Of a stretch of 64,000 nt of DNA, positions 24,801-36,800 are shown one piece after another. The number at the start of each line of letters is the position of its first letter. Positions within the stretch are counted from its first letter, which is position 1. The stretch spans positions 337,679-401,678 of the forward strand of contig JAFEUB010000964.1 in NCBI GenBank assembly GCA_024529925.1. Direction: 5' to 3'. The translations under genes were made by a program, and so were the position numbers. Below the pieces are notes generated by a model. That model was not told the DNA's origin. It did no database searches and worked only from the letters and a program-made list of their open reading frames with translations. The stretch is from Ophthalmolycus amberensis (taxonomy: Eukaryota > Chordata > Actinopteri > Perciformes > Zoarcidae).

Positions 24801-27800
24801 ATATTAATGCTTCCTCTAGTGGGAGATGAATACTAATAATGTAATTGTGTTACTTCTCTCTCCCTTACCTCTGATCTCCCTGCCAGTAGCCAGGGCTCGC
24901 AGTGGGATGGGGGTCTTGGCCAGATAGGCTGGTGGTATCTGGTCATCGCTGTCATCAAACACATACACCCACAAACTGCTGGACCTGGACAAAAGCAGAG
25001 TTGAATATTGCAAAAATAGGGATTATCTAAAGCACTAACTTTATAAAAACGGAAATATTTAGATCATTCTCAAGTTTATTAGGATATTCATTATTTTAAC
25101 CCAGTAGTTAACTTATCTCCTAAAAAAAAAAAGAATTAAAAATGTAAGAAAGCTGTGTCACAACAAGTGAATGCCCTCTTCAATATTATCTGAATTTCTA
25201 ACACATTTCCAAAATATTACATATTTGATCATACCTCAGGTAGTGCAACACATCAGCTGTTACAGCTAGTGGGTAGCTGGTAGTATCACTGAACACCGGG
25301 TCAGTGGTGGACTGGACTGTTTGAGAGACGTGAGGCAGCAGGTCATAGAACCTGTATGTCAGGTAGGCATCAGGAAGAAGTCCAGGCCAGCGAGCATTAA
25401 GGCCCACACAATGTTCCAACATAACCACCAACTCATTGGGGATCCCCCCACCGTAGTCATGTAACTCCTGCAAACAGCATTAAAAAATAAAAATGAATTG
25501 TTCTGATTCCAAAATAACGTATCCCTGTTACACAGGCTAAACCACAGACCTCACTGTGAACAGTTTCTTTCCGGACTATTCTTGAGGAGAAAGACTTTTT
25601 TTTTTTAAATGTTCACTGTGAGTAAACGTGACTGTCTCGAAAAAATCACATAAAAAAAATCACAGTCTGAAGAAATAAAGCCAAAACAACCTCCATGGCT
25701 ACGCACCACTTAGGGTAAGTGACAAAATATCACCCTATTTTACCTCATGACCAGCATCCTGCCAGCCAAGGGAGATGTGCACAGGACCCCTCTGTGCCGC
25801 TGTTCTCCTGTCTGCTCCTCTCTCTGCCACAGTGTCTATGGGCTCTGCAGGATAAAACAGGCGCACCCAGAAATCCACAACACCAACAAGTGCACCCTCG
25901 GAGCCTTGGACGGAGACAGATAAGACGGACAGATTCTTCAGAAAAGTGATCATCAAAAAAATACACAGTGCATTATGTCATAAATAAGAACATTACAACA
26001 TAATATGTAAAATAAAGTGTATCTATTAAGGTATAGAAACTGTCAATCTCGTCATCTTAACAAACTGTGCAGAAAAAGTAACATGAAATCCAGTACATTG
26101 CCTCGTTTTATGCAACACTCACCTGTGATGTTGACATGTCCACCGACGCGCTCCCCTCTACTCTCCATAGCCCCCATGAGGGACATCTGCCCACTTCCAT
26201 GTGTCACAAACCTGACCCCACCTAACGCCTGGTGGAGCTCCACTCTGACCCTTGACCCCTGACCTCCCAGCCTGCCCAGATCTCGGGCTGTCAGAGCGTA
26301 GCGTGACGTGAAGCCGTAGTCCGGTTGGCTGCCTGACACCAGAGGGGTGGAGTGCACCTCAAAGTCCAAAAGGCTGTAGGTGCAGAAGGTCACACTGTCG
26401 TCACGGTGGATGCTGCCCATGGTACGAAGACCTTCTGGGGTGAAGGTGGCGGCCTGAAGGTGCAAAAAAGAAGGTTTCAGCCCCATGGGAAACATTGAAT
26501 GAAAAAACTAATTCAGGTACAACATCTGTTGTTGTTTTTTGGACCTTAAGGTGGATCTCCAACAATGACTCCCCAGCTCTCAGCTGAGAAAAAGACATGT
26601 CCTCCTCAATGGGCTGTACCACCTCCTGGTCTCCAGCTGGCCACGTGTACTGTATTGGTATGGTCCGCTTGCTGTTCCTGGGGCTGTATGCTAACTCTTT
26701 CAACTGAGCTTCAGAGTACAAGTAGAAAAAAAACTTTGTTTTGAGATTCTGATGCTAACTACCCAGATTTCTTTTCTGAACAAACTGCAAACATCTCCTT
26801 CCTGTCAATGAATCAGTGATAGACAGCACAGAAGAAACTGATTAGGAATTATATTGGGTTCTCTTGGCTCTAGTAGTAATATATAAATGAGTGTTGTTAA
26901 TACCTTGTAAAGCGTTGATCTGAAGAGCTCTTTTTGATAAAAGTTTGTCTTTCTCTGAGCTCCTCCTTCTACTCTCCTCCCTCTCTCTTCCCATCTTCTG
27001 GTTGACTGTGTTCAACTCTTCCTTGGGAACCAAAAAGGAAAAACAATGCCGATTACAATTTTGTGTAAGTTTACATGTGTTTGACAAATGTGTTCATTGT
27101 GTATGTGTGTGTACCTGAAGGTCTTTACTGATACGGTGCTCCACCAGTAGAAGGCTTCTTGTTTTCTGTAATTCCAGCACAGTCTCAGCATGCGATGCCT
27201 GGATGTTAACCAGCTCACGGGGCGAATCCTCCACCTTCCCATCAGCCCAGAGAAAACCCAGCCCCTCCCTGCTCTCCTGCTGCATCCTAAATGCCTGTCG
27301 TTGGAGGGAAAGAATCCAATAAGGTTTCAATGCAATTATGTTTGGCTTTTAAAGCAGTTCTAACAGAGGTAAAACAAAAAGAAATTAAAAAAAAAAGTGT
27401 GCGCAAACCTTGATCTGTATAAGAGTTTCACTGAGCTCCTCAACACTCATGTCAAACTCCTGGAAGAGAGAAGCGCGATGATGAAACGTGTGCTAAAAAC
27501 AGGATAGCACCAGAAAACAAATAAGAGACTGATGTGAGAAACGGCTGTTCAGCAGTATATTATTCAGTCCTTCATCTCTGACCTTTGTGACAGAGTCCAG
27601 TCTGTCCTGCAGAGCAGAAATCTGCTTTCTGTACTGGAGAACCTCCTGTTCCAGATGCTCTCGCTTGTCTATCGTCATCACAGAAGAGTCTAAATGAAAC
27701 AACAGGACGAATAAGTAAATAAATCATATTGTAAATGAATATACTGTCTGCTTGTGGCACTGGAAGAGGTGAGGCTTCAGGTGTTATATTTCTTCCTTAA

Positions 27801-30800
27801 CTAACTCCATTCCTTCTCTTTGTCAAACCGCAGCAGATGCACATGCAGTGCCACCATGCTGAGACTCCTACCTCTTTCGCACTCCCTCTTCTCCTCCAAT
27901 ATCTCCTTCTCTCGTCTCAGTTTCTCCTTCTCCAGCTCCAGCCTGCCTCTCTCACCCCTCTCTGCTTGCAGCATTTCTTCAAGTCTCCGGATGTCCATCC
28001 TGCTGATGTGTTCTCCCTGTTCCTCCCTCCTTTGGTTCACTTCTCTATGTTGTTCCACCTTGCCGTCGTGATTGCTTTGCACAGATAAAGTACTAGGAAG
28101 GAAAAGGGTGAGTATAAAAATACAAGGTGAAACACAAAACTACGTTCAGAAATCATTCTCATATGTTAGGACTACTGTACAGGTGTAGTCCTCAAATAAA
28201 TAAAGACTTTTCCGTATCGACATAAATCTGATCTAAAGTCATGTTCTGCTGCTCCTGCAAGGCAACTTGCATTTACTGTGCATCTCAATTTCCAGAGAAG
28301 CCAAGGTATGATCCGTCAAACCTCCTGGTTAATGAGCACCATAGCATCAGGGCCGAGAAGACTTTAACTCTCACCTCTCTATTAGAGTATCATAGTTTTC
28401 TTTTATTTGATCCCTCTCTCCCTCCAGGTCTGATATACGGTCCTGTAGATGAAAGAGAGAGAATAAATTATATGAAAAAACACGTTTCATAATCCTGAGC
28501 CTTTCTTCGTCTGGATTTATACATGCCAGATGCGGTACCTTGTCCAGGGTCTGTAGAGACAGGGTAGCAGTGGTGAGTTGTCCCTCCAGTGCCAGTGTTC
28601 TCTCTCTCTCCTGCTTCAGCTGTTCAGTCAGCTCCTCCACTTTCTCCAGCAGAGCTCCATGGCTTTCCCTCATTGACCTCTGACGCTGGGGTGAACACAT
28701 GACACTCAAAATGAATATGAGTAAGTATCAGACTACTACAGGTGTTCATAAAGCTGTTTGTGTAGCGGGGCATTTACCTCCTCGAGCTGATTCTCATATG
28801 CCTGGAAGGAAAGAAGAAAGGCACATGACCAATGACATATGTGTGTAAGGGACTAAAGTACTGAACCTGACTTCTTAAGCTACTGTAATTACAAAAAAAA
28901 AAGAATGATTTACAGACAAATAAGGTCATCTAACCTCCTGCAGGTTGTTGAACTTCTCCTGTGTGACTCTCAGAGCGGTGCTCTTGTCTGAAAGCTGCTT
29001 TTGAAGACGGATCAGATCCACATTCTCTCCAATAGTTATTCTGACATGGAGACAGCAACAGGATTTATTATTTGAATTGACATGCAGCTGCCAAAATGAG
29101 TGTCTAGTAGTGGAAAGACCACTGCAATGTCCTGCTTATGTACAAAACAGCTTTCAAACAGGATTGTTTGAAAAGGAAAATTGGCAGTAAAAACAGATTA
29201 CTCTTCTCCTCTTGCCTGACTAACAATGGTATCATTGTTTTCATTTCAACTGTAGCAAAGTACACTGTGTTATCTTTAACCGCTTATCCTGTTCAGGGTT
29301 ACGGAGGGGGGGGGGGGGGGGGGGGCTGGACACCCTGGACAGGTCACCAGACTATCGCAAAGCTGACAGACAGGGACAGACAACCATTCACGCTCACAGT
29401 CACACCTACGGGCAATTTAGAGTCATCAATCAACCTAAACTGCATGTCTTTGGACTGTGGCAGGAAGCCGGAGGCCCCGGAGAGAACTCACACTGACAGG
29501 AGGGAGAACATGCAAACTCCACATAGAAGGGCCGTCCAGTCCGGGAATCAAACTCAAGCCCTTCTGTCTGTGGGGCTACACCACAGTTCAGCCAATGTAT
29601 TCAAAGAGTGATTTATAAATACACTCCAAAAAGTAGGAAAACACAAAAGAAAGCCATTATATTAGTATTTGCAAGTCTGCTGTAGCCACCTGTGTCTGTC
29701 AGCCTGTTGCTTCCTTATGTCTCTCACAGTTCCCTCTATCTCTCTCTCTTTCTCTCGCAGTGTGTCTCTGAGTGCCTGGGCAGTCAGCTCCAGCTCTGCA
29801 GTCCTCACCTGCTCGGTTACACTGGACCTGCTGGGAGGTTAGAGGGAGGTCAGCATGGAGTCGTGAGGGGGTTTGGAGGTAAGGGGGGGATAGAGGAGAA
29901 AGAAAGAGTCAGGTAGCAGAATGAAAGTTGGACAATGATATGATCAGAGGTTAGAAAACATCTGCTCAGTGTTCTGAACATCACACACGTACAATCTCTC
30001 CATCTCTGCCCTGGTGTCTTCCAACGTGGGGCCGTAGCAGGGCGGGGCAGTCTGGGCTGCCCTCCTGACTCCGCCCTCCACTTCCATACATTTACCTGAC
30101 ACGTGAGAGAAGAAGAAGAGAGGGGGGAAGGTCAGAGATGGAAGAGGAAACAGTAGTTACCCTGGCTTACAATCATGTAAAACATACACACCTTTACTGA
30201 ACTTGTAGGGCGTGCGTCCCCCGAGGTCCATAAAGTGCTGCTTGGCCAGGCTGAGTTTGTTCTGCAGCAACCCTTTTTGGTTCTCCAGCATAGCCACACG
30301 GGCTTCCAGCTCCTGTATGGTGTCCTCCATGTCCCTCTCCTTCACACAATTGGATCCAGGACGGAGTTGGCGGAGACGCATCAGTCTGGTAGACATCCTT
30401 AGTCAAGGAAGAGGAGGGCAAATCAGGGGGACTTAGGGGGAATTGGGGGACTTAGGGGACTTGTCTTTATCATATATATCTTGAAATCACATCCTAGGGC
30501 CACAACAGAGACGATTGTAACAGCTACTGTGGGACAGCACAGTGATGTGCCCTATTCCGCCAAAGTGTCTTGTGTTAGGTACAGTCAGCGTCAATGTTTC
30601 TGTTACCTGTGTAGCCTCATCTCCTGTGTACGAGTGTGTTGTCTTAGCACACTGTTTTCCTCTTGCAGTCTGAGACACAAGTCCTCCAGGTGCTCTCTGG
30701 GAAACCGAAACAGGCGCTGAGGATCTGCTGGAGAGAGAGCGAGGTAGCCAACATTTTGCACGTTTATTAAAATGTGCTTTTGATTGAAAGTCTGAAAATC

Positions 30801-31384
30801 TGAGTTGGATGAACTGAAAGGGTGAATTTTATAGAGTGGTTTTACCTTTTGTCTTCGTGGCATGATGCTTCTTCCATGTCTTCACATCACGTAGAGTATC
30901 TGGAGAAAACATACAGATTTAGTCAAGACCGTCTATATGTATTATTTACACAAATATAAAGAAATGCACTTCTGTTGCAGAATTCCCACGGACCTTTGAG
31001 TCAATGAATTCCCTCAACCCCTAAACTTCACTTTTATAACTAAATACCCAACTTAACCTTAACTTAAACTAATTTGCTCTGTTGCTCTATGGTAACACTG
31101 TCACATTATTCATGTTGAGTGATACTAAAATGAGACCAGCTTTGTTTTTGTTTTCAACATTGGCAGAAAAAAACGTCATATTTATGATGTTAAACCCTTC
31201 CCGTTTATGCTGGAAATATATGCCATGGCTTGAGGATATTACAAGTTATAGCACAGCAGAGCAAATAAATATATAGTTTATCATACTGCCAAAGGACTAC
31301 ACACAAACCTGGGGCAGTTGGCATCAGTCCCGACCTCATCAGTCCCACATCTCTGACTGGGAGGTCCTCGGCTGTCTCGTCCAT
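21874..31384 (-). CDS. rpgrip1: RPGR-interacting protein 1
   Basis: Thirty phase-consistent exons give about 1326 aa (human 1286). They run from 31309-31384 (ATG, MDETAEDLPVRD) through 30846-30899, 30607-30727, 30192-30397, 29993-30095, 29690-29830, 28935-29040, 28778-28801, 28539-28685, 28375-28442, 27872-28092, 27583-27689, 27409-27459, 27115-27294, 26904-27021, 26545-26708, 26123-26453, 25744-25904, 25235-25467, 24869-24984, 24490-24683, 24160-24216, 23893-24065, 23558-23612, 23353-23410, 22987-23081, 22646-22835, 22475-22559, 22207-22334 to 21874-22091. Residues about 30-620 are coiled coil (QASHAETVLELQKTR is typical). C2-type domains follow at about 629-793 and 794-974. The C-terminal RPGR-interacting domain (about 1121 onward) has TETPMSLRKPKKGEEIHYNF, which favours RPGRIP1 over RPGRIP1L. 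The tail is highly acidic. The family scaffold holds RPGR at the photoreceptor connecting cilium. Confidence 0.93.
29270..29590. repeat. Common teleost interspersed repeat with a 20-nt G run
   Basis: In an rpgrip1 intron. Contains CCGCTTATCCTGTTCAGGGT, phrases such as GGGCAATTTAGAGTC and AACATGCAAACTCCACA, and a GGGAATCAAACTCAAG end. These are typical of a very widespread fish repeat that I know by sight, but I cannot assign its family (SINE- or LINE-derived) with certainty. The G run is at 29306-29325. Confidence 0.6.
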
Positions 31385-32571
31385 CACTGGCGACTTCACA
31401 CCTCTCCACTCAGCTCTGGCCTTTGAAACGTCACACCAGTAAACTTGTCATAATGATATCCACTGCTGGTTCGCTGGCCTCCATCCATATGAAAGGTTCT
31501 GAGGACTCTGTAATGTTTTACAGAAACCAAAATTCAATATTCTGACCATAACTTGTCACATTTACATTTGTGTAAATTTAGGAGCTTGAAAAAAAGGATT
31601 TCTTTCCTAGTATTTCAAGCAATGTGGGGCTAAACAAGATCCATATTGGAGGCAGTGCTTTCTATTACACAAATACAGATCCACTTAATCCCAGTTAATG
31701 GCAAAAGGCAGAAAATTAAGGTCTGTGTATTTTCTCAGTTGCAGATATACTTTTCTTCAGTGAAAAACACTCTGCTCATCTGCTCAAGCCTGGATAAGTT
31801 GTCATCCCCAAGCTTCCCTGTTATTTTTCAATTAAGTCATCAGCAAAATATGGCAATTCCTAAACGTGTTTGCCGTTTTAAATCTACATTGCTGCACAAT
31901 TAGTGATAAATGCCAGGGATCCTACTGGTAGGACATTGGTTTACATTTTGATATTCCTTCCTACAGTAACCGACATCAACATAGAAAACTATATTAACAT
32001 GCTATTTGACTTACCCTTGTCTGTCGACCATCCAAAGAGGTTTATAAGGCGTGTTCTTGCTTCAGTATGGACTAAAGTGAAACATGTAAGCTCTCATGAG
32101 TCTCCGCCCTGTGCTTGAATGATAGCGGTTTTAATCCCTCTTCATCTCATATTCCTTCCCCGACACCTTTTAGCTCTCTCTTTGTATATTTCCTAATTCT
32201 TTAAGGAAGTCACCAGAGTGTTAAATAATTACTTGCAATCACTGTGTTTGTGTGCATGCATTTAGTTCCGCGACATACCTGTGAGTGTGCAGTACTCTGT
32301 GTGTGCATAATGCCTCCACCAAGGGCTAAATCCTGAGACTGTCTCAGCGCTCCATCTGCCTTGAGGCTAATCCTATCCATGTCCTAATCTGATTAGCAGT
32401 TGTCAAACTGTACAATCTAAGAGGTGTTCTGGAGTCAGTTGTGTGGTTGGTCTGTGATGACGGAGCATGGTTATTATTGGAGTGAGGCAGGTCTAAGATC
32501 TGTACTGAGCACAGATGAAGGGATGAAGAAAGAAGGAGGAGGAGAGGTAAGCATATAAACAGATACATCAG
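31385..32571. other. Intergenic space, rpgrip1 promoter side / TRIM 3' side
   Basis: Contains the presumed rpgrip1 5' untranslated exon and promoter, but no clear promoter motif was found. Otherwise AT-rich with no recognised gene. Duplicated at about 58955-60140. Confidence 0.5.
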
Positions 32572-32577
32572 TTTATT
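32572..32577 (-). terminator. TRIM gene polyadenylation signal (AATAAA)
   Basis: Minus-strand AATAAA about 180 bases past the TRIM stop codon. Confidence 0.6.
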
Positions 32578-32757
32578 GGGGGAGTGGGGCAAGTCAGAAT
32601 GGTTATGTATGATCCATATGTGAAAGTTATTGTTGTCAACTGAACACAAATTCTCTCATTTAAAAAAAAAGTGTTCACATCAACAGAGAGAACAGTTTTA
32701 TACTTTTTGAAATAAAACACCATGACATATAAACAGACAGTAAATATACATTTCACA

Positions 32758-33815
32758 TCATATTGTAATGTCATCTAAATCCCTGCTGTCATTGACTCCA
32801 CTGAGCGGGCGGACGATAAGTGGTGATGTGTTGCTGCCGCTGTCACACGTATCCGGGTTAAAAAAGGGAAACATGGCCTCGGTCAACTGGAGCTGTGTAA
32901 AGGAATAGATGTGTGACTTGGCATCTGCATCATAGAAGGACACCGTGCCGTCCTCGTAATCCAAAAACACCCCAACAACCTGGGGCCTCTGAGAGAGACA
33001 CAGACGTTCTGCCTGTCCTGCACATGCCCGGTACTCGCTGCCCTTCCTCAAGCAAATAGTCCAATAACCGTCCTCTGGACTCAGTGTGACCACACCTTTC
33101 CTGTTGATCGACTGTCGAGCCACACCCAAGTCCCACGCTGTTTTATCTCCCACGTCTACCTCCCAGTAGTGCCTCCCGCTGGTGAAACCCTGCGTAGCAA
33201 GAGATGCTCAGGTCACTGACACTGTTCATCTCTGAGAGTGAAGCAGAAAGACATAACGTCCCTACAAGGATAAACACATACAAACCACATCGTTATTCAC
33301 CCTTGTGGCGAGGACACATGGTGCCCTGTCAAAACGCTCTGGTATGTCCAGCAGGTTCTGTTCAACATCTCCATCCCAGACCTGTCTCCCATCCTGTGAT
33401 AGAACCAGCCAAGGGTTGGCTGTCTTGGGGTCCAGATGAACATCCACTGTTGGACAGACGTAGGATTTTGAACTTTATTATCCCCTTTCTCCAAAGATTG
33501 AATAATTCTTTTTGTTTGTGGTTTCCATCAGTTGAGGTGTCCAGAAAAATACTCAAGTGTTACAAATGCAGGTAATATCCAGTTGCATGCCAGTTTGCAG
33601 TGTCTGTAAGTATCCTGTGGCATGCGTTCTCATCATCAAAAAATAGTGAGAATCATTGTTACCTTCAGCCCTAAACCTTTTCGGATGTTATGATCACTAA
33701 TATGTCAGATTTCTAGTCCACTGTTCTCTAATTTTGTCTTCTCATTGATACAGTATTTCATGGTTTTATTCAAGGTACATTATGTTTTAATTTAGTTGAG
33801 AAACAGGAAAAAAGG

Positions 33816-33858
<43 letters not shown>

Positions 33859-36800
33859 ACCGATATGCTGAACAATGTGTTAGAGACTATTATTGTTTTA
33901 CTGTCTAACTTTACCTGCATACTGCTGCATCTTCTCGTGCTCTGTAAGTCAATAAGAACACATGGTCGAAAATGAAACAAATATTAATTTATTGATTAAA
34001 TGTAAGCGTCTGTATTCTCACAGAATGTAGTGATGCTGAAGAAAAATCTTAGAAGTTGACCTTGAATGGAAAGCTTTTTCAAAGCTGATTGAAGCTGCTG
34101 TTCAATGTTGGCCACCTCTCTCCTTACAATCCCCAAACATGTGTCTGTATGGACGATGATGTCAGTGCAGGCTTTGACAGATGACGGACAACTCAGAGCA
34201 GGAAACCTCTGACACGTCAAATAAGAGAGCAAAAAGCAGAAAAGAGGCCGGACAAGATGAGAGATGAGACGGAAATAAAGATATACGACAACAACAACTT
34301 CACTCCAGTCCGTACATCTTTTAGAGCGCTCTTTGGAATCTCTGTTTGTATGACTATTAAATATCTCACTGTGAGACGACTCCTCACCTGCAGAAGATTG
34401 AGGTGGTCCTCAGTGTGAGAAAGCTGCTCCATTTCTCTTCTCTTCCTCTCCAGCTCAGTGATTTCCAGCTCCAGCTCTGTGATGAGCCTCTCCGCCCTCT
34501 GCTCTGCTGCTGCCTGCTTCCTCCGGATCATCTCCACCAGCTTTGCCTGACGTGTCTCCAAGGAACGAAAGAGAGTGGAGAGGACCTCCGTGCTTTCCAC
34601 TATGTCCCTCTTTGAGCTTTCCTGAAGACATTGAAGAATGAAAAAAAAGTTGAATGTTACATACTTCACATGGATGCAGGACCCTCACTGTGCTGAATGA
34701 TGTATGTGTTGAGTTTGACACCAGAAAACTGTTTTTACATTCATGTCCTGAAGGAGGACAGCTTCTCTGTGCTCAGGTTATAACGTGGATGTACAAGGAT
34801 AACATGGCACACAGAGGGAGTGTGACTTCCTTCGCTGCTCAGGCAGACATTACTACAATATCTCTTTACAATACTGACCGCTCCACTTTCTGTCCGTTAT
34901 TTGGTGCCGAGCAGGCAGCGCTCAGTGGATTTGTATTGGTCTGTCAGCTCAAAACAGCTGCTTGTTGACGAGAGTGGGGACACCGAACCAAACCATAAAT
35001 GTGTCCTAAACCAAAACAATGAGCTTAAAGAGGCTTAAACGTTCTGCAGAGCTGCAAAGTAAAGTGATGAATCTTTGTATCCGCCTCTCTGGAGGCTTAA
35101 TTCTCACTATGAGGAACAAACATCTGCAGTCCTCTCATTCAACTATAAAAGAAACATTCCTACACTACAATTTCTCTGTTAAATAACAGTAAAGTGCTGG
35201 AAGCAGAGACGCCAGCAATGTACTGTAATTCTACAGTATTCATACCATGAAATGACTGAACAGCATATTACTGTAAAATTATAATGGTGTATTTCTGTAT
35301 TTTTTTCAATTTCTGTATTTTTTTCTGTACTTTTTACGTCATTTTGAGACATAAATAACCTTATTATGAAATGACCACATGGTCAAGTATATTTTTGTAT
35401 ACTCCTGTGACTTCAATAAATGAAAAGTACTGAGTGTTTTCTCTTTTTTTGTTCAGAACTTAAAAGCAAAATGAATACAACAGTCTCAAGTGAACTTATA
35501 GAAAGGAAAAAGTATATGGTCCTGGCCAAGGGGACAGCAGAACGTAATATAAATCAAAAACAGCTGATAAATGCATTTTACAGGACAGGTGGCAACATTA
35601 AGGCCCATCATGATGATTTAGTCTGAATCTACTGCATGTTAATCATATGGCCGACATAACCTCACTGATAATTATATCATTGTTTATAGTAACTGAGGTT
35701 AGCTTTAGTTTAGAGCAGTGGTCCCCAACCACCGGTACCGGGCCGCACAGGAAGAATAAATATTATACTATTTCCGTTTTATTGATTATCAGAGTCTGAA
35801 GGAAGTTTTATTTTGAAAAATGACCGGATTCTCTCGCAATTTCATCCGCCTGTGCCTCTTGACATGTCAAGACGCTTTGTCTCGGTCACAACTCTGCTGG
35901 TGTTTTGGATTAAAATCGAGGCTGAATATCCTGAGATCGCCACTAAAGCACTGAAAACCCTGCTTCCATTTCCAACATCCTCTTTGTGAAGCGGGATGTT
36001 CTGCAGTGACAGCAATCAAAACAAAATGGCGGAGTCGGAGTGGACATCAGGAACAGACTTCGGGTGTCATTGTCTCCCATTACCCCCAGATGGGACCGTC
36101 TCGTTGCAGAGAAACAAGCTCAGGGCTGCCACCGATTCAGCGTTATTGTGAGTTGTATTTATTTATGCATTTTATATTTGTTTTCATGACGATCGTGTCA
36201 TTTTATTTCGTCGTTTTTCCGCCACACCTTGGAGGCCGGTCCGTGAAAATATTGTCTTCCATGAAAAGATTTGGGTGTGGCTATAATTACCACAGTACAC
36301 GGGATGCAACATATTAGCGTTTGAATATGAATTTGCAATCATAGACAGCTTAACAACGTTAAAAGGATCATTTGTGGAGTTACTTGCAACAGCTTAAACT
36401 TTTGTTGTGACTTGTTGCATGTATGATTTAAAATATCTGCAAAGCAATAGACAAAATTATTTTTTTTAATATACAGTGTTGTATCATTACTGCTAATGGG
36501 TCATAATGTGTGGAGTTTTGTGAAAACTGCCATGGAAAACATGCTGAACACTGGACTAGCAAATAGTGAATTCATAGAATAGAACAGAATAGAATAGAAT
36601 GCTGGATGAAACTGGAACACAGCAGAGTTCTGGATTTAGAATGTTGAGGTGTCATCTTGTGGATATAGCCCAGTGCTCCACAGAGGACAGCTGGACAGCT
36701 CTGAGGTAAGCCACAGGCAAAACCACTCGTCAAAATTTCTTGCAAAGTATTTTATTTTATTTTATATGACTGGTCAGACTCCCTGTTGAGGTGAAGGTCT

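Larger units (their letters stand above)
29888..36444. repeat. Segmental duplication, copy 1 (rpgrip1 5' exons to TRIM intron)
   Basis: Almost base-for-base the same as 57458-64000. The offset is 27570 at the left and drops to 27556 at the right because of small indels, mainly a shorter GA microsatellite in copy 2. It covers rpgrip1 coding exons 1-5, the intergenic space, TRIM exons 3-7 and a hAT remnant. Copy 2 runs off the window, so the right boundary of the homology is unknown. Confidence 0.95.

Noticed and set aside
29138..29611. 157-codon plus-strand frame with a poly-Gly stretch
   Set aside because: It is the interspersed repeat with the G run, inside an rpgrip1 intron; not a gene.
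21874..31384. RPGRIP1L instead of RPGRIP1
   Set aside because: The C-terminal block (TETPMSLRKPKKGEEIHYNF, then LKFTVVSEPMDD) and ASHAETVLELQKTR fit RPGRIP1 better.
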